A stretch of 64,000 nucleotides of DNA from positions 27,529,900-27,593,899 of the forward strand of contig OX457041.1 of NCBI GenBank assembly GCA_949752735.1, written 5' to 3'. Below the pieces are notes generated by a model, which worked only from the letters and a program-made list of their open reading frames with translations, was not told where the DNA came from and searched no databases. Shown in pieces: positions 56,601-64,000 of this stretch (positions within the stretch are counted from its first letter, which is position 1; every line of letters begins with the position of its first letter). The DNA is from Lumbricus terrestris (taxonomy: Eukaryota > Annelida > Clitellata > Crassiclitellata > Lumbricidae). A program made the translations under genes and the position numbers.

Positions 56601-58082
56601 AGTTTAGCCTCTAACTCTGTGTCTGACTCGTTTGCGGCTGCAAAGAGATCCAAGTGAGAGCCACCAGGTCTGTGGCATTGGATTGTTGATCAACCACAAA
56701 AAACAACTGGGCTCGATGGTGCTCAACTCCATTACCGGTTTCGAATCAACTGTGCAAGCAGCCACCTGTCTCTGATGACGTTTCTGGCGCTTTGTTTGTG
56801 TCTCTCTCTGCGGTCGGTAAATGTTCACGATTAGGTTTTGCTGGTGAATGTTTATCGGCAGCCAGCTTTGATTTCTTCTGTATCTGGGAGGATCTGATTT
56901 TCATTGTTTCTGGGTTTCTTGGAAGGGCTTCAGCAGGGCTTAAAGTGTGCCTGGATGGTCATGGCCGGCGTCCATGCACTTGTTTTAAAATCTGAACGCC
57001 ATCCAGCCACTTATTGGCGAGCACAGGCTGGAAAGGTAAGAGGCGTTCAGGCGCTTATTTTTCCACACTTTAGGCACTGGGCTTCATGGGTCAGCATGTC
57101 TGGCTGTATATATTCTTCCTTCGTCCATCTTTCTTGTGGCCAGTCTCATTGTCTGTGTGTGTCCACCTCACTGTCTACTTATAGTAGGCTAAGTCTTTAA
57201 TCTGTGTCCGCTTCTTTCTCCGTCTGTCTATCTTCGTGTCTATCTGTTTATATGCATACATAAAGTATGTTTGTATGCATGGCTTGCAGTGTATGCTACA
57301 TGCAGGGGCAATTAACTGAGCAGTTAAAGGTTATGACCGTAAACGATTCTTGTCGTTTATTTATTCCGTTCTAAATGCATTTGTGTGGAGAGAGAAATGT
57401 GTGAGGAGGACACGGAATTAGTGGCTGTTGGGTGGGATGCGATGGAGGAAAGACTCCACACTAGAGTGATCACTCTAGTGTGGAGTATTTCTCGAGGAAT
57501 TAAGACAGAGAGGAAAGAAGCGTGTTGACTTGTGCACAGCGAGGTGAACTTCTATTTATACTGGAGCTCTTTCGATTCAATTTCGCATTCAGTGTCTGTA
57601 AACGTGGCAGACGTTGATCTGCTGAGTCATGGCTATCTGGTATATTTAACCAGATTTGTTTAGATATAGACTGAAAATGTTTTCGACTGTCTTTATTTGC
57701 AATTTTCAGATAGCTACATTGATTGGAGCGCACGTCGCATGGGATGATAACCATAATTGTATGCTAGAGTGCTTGCGGTTTCCAATGCTCTTACTTTGGC
57801 AGTACCAGTCCCAAGCCTGGGAAAATGAGAAGGGACTGAGACTAATCATCTGTGATATTATGACATTCTCGCTATAAACACCAACAAGCGGTTCCCCTCC
57901 CGATTGTAACTTTATTTAAGAGATCTCGATCAGGTAGAAAAAGGACCTTAATTCAATGGCATTGTATGGCACTCATTCACAATGTGGTGGTGATGAATTA
58001 TCTCATCCAATGCAATCATTGAACATTGAGAAGGGTCGAGGCTAATTGCATACCGGTAGGCTACGTGTATTTTTAGGGCTAC
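56601..58082. other. Intergenic DNA, no gene seen
   Basis: Open frames around 56,604-57,200 have no recognisable domain. A perfect 34-bp palindrome lies at 57,453-57,486. Confidence 0.5.
57453..57486. repeat. Perfect 34-bp palindrome
   Basis: Arms ACTCCACACTAGAGTGA and its exact reverse complement meet with no spacer (centre TGATCA). Confidence 0.9.
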
Positions 58083-58803
58083 ATGTATATTAGGGTGGAG
58101 TGAAAAAAACGAAAATCAGAAATTCGAAAAGTAATAGCAACCAAAAGTTGCCCAATGACATGGGGTCAAGAAATGTGAAAAAAGTTTTTAAAAATATTAA
58201 TGTCTTCCGACCGCATAAGTGGGCCAAAGTTCCCAAAAATTGCATTTTTTAGAGAAAATTGAAGGTTTTCTTATGAAATATTCTTAGTGTAAAATAATTT
58301 GCTGCAGTTCAATATACCGTTGGGAAGAGCTCTTTAAACTGAATAAAATGATGTATTATTTTTGAGAATAGTTTCATATTTGTAGAAGATATTAAATTTT
58401 TACCATATCTCCTCTTCGCGACATGTCGCGAAGCTTAAAAACAGTAAAACACCAATAACTTTTTTATCCTTTGAGATATTTCAACACGTAATATACCATT
58501 CGCTTCAGTTTAGCACCAGCTTTCAAGAGGTATATTGAAATATGAGATTGTTTCTTGCTTGTATGATATTTTGTGATGATATGTAATGTAGGCCTACACT
58601 TTAACACTTCCAACAAGCATCTGTGAAATCATATTGCCTTCAGGGTAGTTTAAAGTTACAAATCAATTAACAAATTGGCTTAAGACTCGCATGAATCGTC
58701 ATTTCAATCAACAAGTTGTCATCAATATGATTTTAAAGAGTTTCTGTTAGGCACTGTCACTTTGAGTGGCAGCAGTAGTTCTTTTTGGTTTCAAATATCG
58801 GCA

Positions 58804-59640
58804 TCAGTTCTCGTGATTGTAACCGTGCTCAAATAAAACCATCTGTATTGTGTCTGCACCACATACGGATGCAGCCGCTTCAGTCACAATTTTGACACAC
58901 CTTTCAACACTCTGAGTGTGACATGGAAAATTCTCAAACTCTATTGCTGGTGGAGAATGACCAGCAACAAGAGAACTTTCAGCTGTTCTTCCGATATGTC
59001 GGTTAACAATGGTGGAACAGTGACTCTGCACCCATTCCATTTTATTAAGTCAACATAATCTGTCGAGTTGAAATTCATAAGTGGAATTTGGAAGCACCGC
59101 AGAAATGGCTTTCTTTTATCAATTTTAGCTTAGTATTCTTCTAAGTCCAAGTTCTCTTACATGAGGGCGCTCATCAACGATCATGCACAACAGCAGATTG
59201 TCTGGATGTGCAAAGTAAGCATTTCGCTGAATCACTGGGTCCAATACTGCTTTCAGTGAATCACAAAGATACCTTAAGAAGTGTATCATCTGCCAAACAT
59301 GAAGGCCTCCATATCTGCACGACGGCTTCGTTTTGATACAAAACCATATCTTGGCATATACTACAAATTGACATTTGACAACAAATTCCGCGAGAAGTTC
59401 ATTGAGTTGTTGGCTTTAATGTTGCCACATAAAGTCTAAGTATTCGATTAACCATTGTCAGCCACCGTGCATGAGACAACTTCCCAGGCTCCTTATGTGC
59501 AAGATCTTCAGAACAGCTACGGTATCGGATGTTGGATTCGAATCCATTGGATGCGAAATGCCAGACGTTGACTGTAGCGGTCTAAGTAGGCCTTCCGATC
59601 AGAACATATCTGCTTGACATATGCAACGCAGTTCGACCCT
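58804..59640 (-). pseudogene. Decayed protein of an uncharacterised transposon-associated family
   Basis: Read on the - strand in several broken frames. Segments in order: VAYVKQICSDRKAYLDR, GKLSHARWLTMVNRILRLYV, LKAVLDPVIQRNAYFAHPDN, LLLCMIVDERPHVRELGLRR, PLMNFNSTDYVDLIKWNG, then FENFPCHTQSVERCVKIVTE and AAASVCGAD. I recall similar proteins of unknown function scattered in many invertebrate genomes; this is memory, not a search. The frameshifts and stops make it non-functional. The last segment (58,804-59,040) is an open 78-codon frame. Confidence 0.7.
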
Positions 59641-59805
59641 GTCACTGTTTTGAAGATCTTGCTGTTGTGCATGTTCGTTGATGAGCGCCCTCATGTAAGA
59701 GAACTTGGACTTAGAAAAATTGTGACTGAAGCGGCTGCATCCGTATGTGGTGCAGACACAATACAGATGGTTTTATTTGAGCACGGTTACAATCACGAGA
59801 ACTGA
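59614..59805 (+). pseudogene. Inverted, internally deleted copy of the same protein's C terminus
   Basis: The frame contains VDERPHVRELGLRKIVTEAA. ELGLR is joined directly to KIVTEAAASVCGAD, whereas in the left half 82 codons (246 bp) separate them. The deletion is in frame. Confidence 0.75.
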
Positions 59806-60819
59806 TACCGATATTTGAAACCAAAAAGAACTACTGCTGCCACTCAAAGTGACAGTGCCTAACAGAAACTCTTTAGAATCACATTGATGACAACTTGTTG
59901 ATTGAAATGACGATTCATGCGAGTCTTAAGCCAATTTGTTAATTGATTTGTAACTTTAAACTACCCTGAAGGCAATATGATTTCACAGATGCTTGTTGGA
60001 AGTGTTAAAGTGTAGGTCTACATTACATATCATCACAAAATATCATACAAGCAAGAAACAATCTCATATTTCAATATACCTCTTGAAAGCTGGTGCTAAA
60101 CTGAAGCGAATGGTATATTACGTGTTGAAATATCTCAAAGGATAAAAAAGTTATTGGTGTTTTACTGTTTTTAAGCTTCGCGACATGTCGCGAAGAGGAG
60201 ATATGGTAAAAATTTAATATCTTCTACAAATATGGGACTATTCTCAAAAATAATACATCATTTTATTCAGTTTAAAGAGTTCTTTCCAACGATATATTTA
60301 ACTGCAGCAAATTATTTCACACTAAGAATATTTCATCAGAAAACCTTCAATTTTCTCTAGAAAATGCAATTTTGGGGAACTTTGGCCCACTTATGCGGTC
60401 GGAAGACATTAATATTTTTAAAAACTTTTTTCGCATTTCTTGACCCCATGTCATTGGGCAACTTTTGGTTGCTATTACTTTTCGAATTTCTGATTTTCGT
60501 TTTTTTCACTCCACCCTAATGTATATTAGGCGACAATGCATGATAAACCCATGATAAGAGCAGTTGTCAAAAATGCGCAGCATGTCTTCTAGCAGCTAAT
60601 TTATAGCGGTGTATAATTAAGCACGGCTTCCTCATAAACCAACTGGTGATAAATGGATAAGACCACACTCCATCCCCACCACCCAATGTTTTGGATGGAT
60701 TGACACCACTGCTAATCTTACTCCTCAAACCTTTGTCATGTTCGTTGAGTCTATAGCATGGCTGGCCACACAACAGTGGATTCACTGTTGGTTCAGTGAA
60801 TGTGGCCGTGTAGGCCTAT

Positions 60820-61075
60820 TGGTAATTATAGTAATGGCCCCATTGGTAATTAGTGGTGGCCCTATTAGTGGTGGCCCCATTGGCAATTAGAGATGGCCCC
60901 AATAGTAATTTGTGGTGGCGCCATTGGTAATTAGTGGTGGTCCATTGGTAATTAGTGGTGGCCGCATTGATAATTAGTGGTGGCCCCATTAGTAGTTAGT
61001 GGTGGCCATTATCAATTAAAGATGGCCAAATTGGTAAATTAGTGTTGGCCCCATTGGTAATTAGCGGTGGCCCCA
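60820..61075 (+). repeat. About 22-bp minisatellite
   Basis: About eleven imperfect units of GGTGGCCCCATTGGTAATTAGT with base changes and small indels. Confidence 0.9.
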
Positions 61076-62947
61076 TCAATGCTGACATAGGCCTTCACGT
61101 GTAGTTTTTTGCCTAGGCAACTTGCAAACAGAAATGACAAGAACTTGTTTCGTCAAAAATGTAATTATTGAAATAGCAAAAACTGTAATAAATTAGTACA
61201 AAATGACTCACAGGTTAAGACTAGGCCTATCTGTTTTAGCCATAACAGTGGCGTACATGTGTAATAGGCCTACATTATTAAGACAATGTAATGTTATATT
61301 ACAAGCCGATACTGCAATAGCCTATGCGCAGATGACATAAGCCAAGCACCATGTGTTATAATAGGCCTAGGCAATGGCATATCCCCAATCATGCGCACAA
61401 CAAACGGTGCAGGCAATGTAAGAATTGAAAGACTGAGGGGTTTACACCCTATAGTCTTTCCTTTTGCCCTCCATAGTAAAGTCTTCATTGCACATCCCAA
61501 GTCCACACAAATCTACATCTGAACCACCGCCACACCCCCGCCATTATTTTTCTACATTTCTCACACTGGGTACAGACCTAGAACTGTTCACATGCAATTC
61601 AAAAGAGCATTTTCATTTTAGCCTATGTTCACAAATCGGAAATCATTATGGTTTATAATAGGCCTATGTTCAAACCGGCGTCATATAAATTCTCAGATAA
61701 ATGGTAGGCCTACATATATTATATACACACATGCAGTATTCATGTACCGGATCTTCTATCTGGGTATAGATCTAAGCCTATTTGTATGGCACTTCTCTTC
61801 AACACGTGTTTGTTACACATGTGCACGCCCAAATACATAGCTACCGTACGTCCTTTATATGGATCACATAATTTTTTATATGGCCGGGCTTGGGAGGGAA
61901 ATGGTTCCCGAAATTCGAACCCCAGACTCAGGGATCAAATAGTAGCCCCACTAGCAGAGTGGAACAAAATAAAGTATAGGTACATGGGCCTACAGCCTCG
62001 AACACACTGACAATACTAAACTGATTCAACTTGACTGTTGAACAACAGTCTACACAAAATGCAGGGCAGGCTTAGGCCTAATTGTTTTATGGTTCATTAT
62101 GCAATTACTTCAATAAGTTCAATGTTTAGAAATAATTTCTATCCTTTACAAGCAATCGTACGTAGGCAATACGAAGCAATAATTTTAGCGTTAGCACAAC
62201 TAACGGCGTTAATAGGCCTACTCTAGTCTTAGCCTATATATACATAGGCCTAGCAGTTGTTAGATACATTTTACATTTGATATGTTGGCAGAAAATTCGT
62301 CGAAAACTTTGCATAGCTGACCACGTGAAAAAGCAAATTTTATAGGCCGGCCTATTCTGGCATCAGGCCTATCTAATCTAGTCTAATTATAGGCCTAAGT
62401 CTAGCTAGGTTTTCTGAGTTAAACAAGAAATTCGTGGTTTATTTTTCAAGATGCTGGTCCCTCTTGTTTGGATTTCGCGCTCTGTGAAGAAGCGTCTTTG
62501 TTTAGGAATTGGTCCTGTGACATAACTTATTTAACGGAGTTGAGAGTCAGAACGTCACTTCAGACTCGCAACAGAATCCTAATCAAAATTAGCTATATCA
62601 TAAAAGATTGCATGTCTTGCACAGTAATTGTATAGGCTATTCTCCATAAGACAAGAGTCGACAAGACTATACTTGCAAAAGTTGTGCGGAAGAATGCGGA
62701 AAAGTGACGCTGAAAAAGTGACGGAGAGTAGAAGTGACGCTGGTATACGCTCTGGAACTGGACAGAAGTAATGTCTGCCTCACAACAGACACTACTGTGG
62801 TTTACAGTCAGACAAGTTACACACAGCATTCACCGTAACTTTAAACAGACATTATCAGAGTGTTCCGCACAACATTCGTCGTCGCTTAAAACAAACCTGG
62901 AAACTGATCAGATAGCCTATTTGTTGAGTTATTGAAGGCACTGCGTT
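61076..62947. other. AT-rich intergenic DNA, no gene seen
   Basis: TAGGCCTA-type palindromes are dense (at least ten). One dispersed-repeat copy lies at 61,410-61,560. No recognisable gene. On the - strand this would be the far 3' flank of the zinc-finger gene. Confidence 0.5.
61410..61560 (+). repeat. Dispersed repeat family 'CCATAGTAAAGTCTT', copy 3
   Basis: AAGAATTGAAAGACTGAGGGG, CCCTATAGTCTTTCC and CCTCCATAGTAAAGTCTTC match the order of copy 1, including the downstream C-rich ACCGCCACACCCCCGCC stretch. Confidence 0.7.

Positions 62948-63031
<84 letters not shown>
62948..63031. repeat. (ATC)n microsatellite
   Basis: About 28 ATC repeats; the poly-His and poly-Asp frames are artefacts. 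Confidence 0.93.
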
Positions 63032-63033
<2 letters not shown>

Positions 63034-63199
63034 TCATCGACGTCGTCGTCATCATCATCTCTCTCTGTCTTTGAGGAGTCCAGATGGATTTGTGCTTTTA
63101 TCTCCAAACACTTTGGTCACATTGCTTTACCTCTGGAATCAATTCGAGTATACTCCTGCATACTACTATGCTATGTACTCCCGAATATCCACTTAGCAA

Positions 63200-63516
63200 G
63201 TTAGCATACTCTGGATTTCACTGAGTCTACATAGGTTACTTCTGATTCCACTGATCGATTCTACTTCTGGATTCCGTTACGTATCCTTCTGGATTCCACT
63301 GAGTCCATGATTCAGATTCCATGAAGTGTGCAGCTGATCGTTTCCATTGCGTATAATCTGGATTCCACTTTGTCTGCTTTTGGTTCTACTTCAGGATTCC
63401 GTTAAAGTGAGGGCGCTTCTGCATGGTTTCCATTGAGTCTACTTTGGATTCAAATGAGTCGGTTTCTGAATTGCGTTGAGTCTACTTTGGATTCAAATGA
63501 GTCTGGTTTATGCTGA
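63200..63516. repeat. Degenerate 'TGGATTCCACTGAGTCTACT' tandem repeat
   Basis: About a dozen poorly conserved units containing GGATTC and GAGTC; the clearest are at 63,280-63,306, 63,431-63,452 and 63,478-63,502. It lies directly downstream of the stop codon of the zinc-finger gene on the - strand, so it may be in its 3' UTR. Confidence 0.65.
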
Positions 63517-63550
63517 GTGTGCTGTTATTTTCTACTGACGCTGATTCGTG

Positions 63551-64000
63551 CTAAAAGACTTCAGCGGTGCTCGTCAGCTGGTGGTGATTGTAGTGTTGTT
63601 GGAAAGAGGTTGTCTGATGGTAGAGGCGGTGACTTCTCATGCAGGACGATTCCTCGTGCTTATAGAGGTAGCTCTTCAGCGCGAATCCTTTGCCGCATCG
63701 TCCGCAGACGTACGGCTTCTCGCTCGAGTGCGTCTGGATGTGTGCGCGCAGGTTCGACTTATCGGCAAACGTCTTTCCGCACTTGGGACATTCGAAGGGC
63801 TTCTCGCCCGTGTGGGTCCGGATGTGACCCTGGAGCAGCCAAGGCCGACTGAACCGCTTGCCGCAGTGTGGACATGCGCAGCCTTGGTTGTGCGTACGCA
63901 CGTGCATACTGTACGCCGGTGACGACACGTAGAGCTTATCGCAGTGCGGGCACTTGCGAGCCTTCTTGTCGTCGGTGCTCCGATGCGTCTGTCGGTGCCG
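63551..64000 (-). CDS. Scratch/Snail-type C2H2 zinc-finger transcription factor, 3' part only
   Basis: The last 149 codons and the TAG stop (63,551-63,553) are visible; the gene runs off the right edge. It shows the tail of one finger (RHRQTH), then three full C2H2 fingers (C17/C20-H33/H37, C43/C46-H59/H63, C71/C74-H87/H91 in visible numbering) and a final C2HC finger (C99/C102-H115-C120). [19 protein letters not shown] is the Snail-superfamily signature. [10 protein letters not shown] in the last finger and the five-finger count point to Scratch rather than Snail/Slug. Scratch proteins are nuclear repressors that bind E-box sites and act in neurons. About 29 extra residues rich in His/Gln follow the last finger. 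The SNAG motif, if any, would lie outside the window. Confidence 0.9.
   Translation of the reverse strand, partial: RHRQTHRSTDDKKARKCPHCDKLYVSSPAYSMHVRTHNQGCACPHCGKRFSRPWLLQGHIRTHTGEKPFECPKCGKTFADKSNLRAHIQTHSSEKPYVCGRCGKGFALKSYLYKHEESSCMRSHRLYHQTTSFQQHYNHHQLTSTAEVF

Larger units (their letters stand above)
58091..60518 (-). mobile_element. Palindromic transposon with 803-bp arms
   Basis: Starts TAGGGTGGAGTGAAAAAAAC and ends with its reverse complement. The duplication ATGTATAT is perfect (58,083-58,090 and 60,519-60,526). Arms 58,091-58,893 and 59,716-60,518 are both 803 bp and nearly identical. A second inverted pair (59,140-59,195 and 59,660-59,715) continues the homology, but the left side has 246 bp (58,894-59,139) that the right lacks. 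The - strand carries most of a decayed protein. The 8-bp duplication and TAGGG start would fit hAT, yet no hAT transposase motif is seen, so the superfamily is open. Confidence 0.85.

Noticed and set aside
57700..57850. Possible retrotransposon 3' end (CAGTACCAGTCCCAAGCCTGG)
   Set aside because: It faintly resembles a common invertebrate repeat, but I could not tie it to a family or find ends.
61900..61960. tRNA-like B box on the - strand (GGGGTTCGAATTTCGGG)
   Set aside because: No A box or cloverleaf found at the right distance.

Overview
The window is nuclear DNA of an invertebrate animal. It has genes split by GT-AG introns, tRNA-derived SINEs, DNA transposons, a non-LTR retrotransposon and very many simple repeats. 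The proteins are clearly metazoan, but nothing fixes the phylum; a marine lophotrochozoan or invertebrate deuterostome would fit. No bacterial gene, CRISPR array, rRNA or stand-alone tRNA gene was seen.

Bases 1-20,800 are gene-poor. They hold an internally deleted hAT element (1775-2690) with a perfect 8-bp target duplication, a broken mariner/Tc1-like element (6446-7840), one SINE, long microsatellites and a C-rich repeat array (14,249-15,131). Bases 20,807-24,419 hold an apparently intact non-LTR retrotransposon. Its 985-residue ORF has zinc-finger, reverse transcriptase and restriction-like endonuclease regions. It lies inside a (TAA)n tract, with a 5'-truncated sister copy in the same tract. 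Bases 25,000-36,000 hold a 46-bp minisatellite with 13 copies in exact register, SINEs, three hAT-type MITEs and a second mariner-like element split by one of those MITEs.

The main gene is an 18-coding-exon CHERP orthologue on the + strand (36,050-53,969). All splice phases join into one 806-codon reading frame: SURP, Gln-rich region, CID, Pro-rich region, RS domain, G-patch. CHERP is a U2 snRNP-associated splicing factor. Its introns carry a Mutator-like fold-back element, a second fold-back element, a mariner MITE and three tandem repeats built on 5' splice-site sequence. At exon 13 the donor is repeated 12 times with a 28-bp period. At exon 10 it is duplicated with an in-frame 18-bp period. 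In intron 14, below a weak donor, there are nine GTAAGTG-like sites.

Downstream are another SINE, a mariner-like element with about 195-bp inverted ends (54,962-56,364), and a 2.4-kb palindromic transposon with 803-bp arms and an 8-bp target duplication (58,091-60,518) that carries remnants of an uncharacterised protein family. At the right edge, on the - strand, is the 3' part of a Scratch/Snail-type zinc-finger gene (63,551-64,000). CHERP acts in splicing and Scratch in neural transcription control; nothing in the window ties them functionally. Everything else is transposon-derived or simple repeat.
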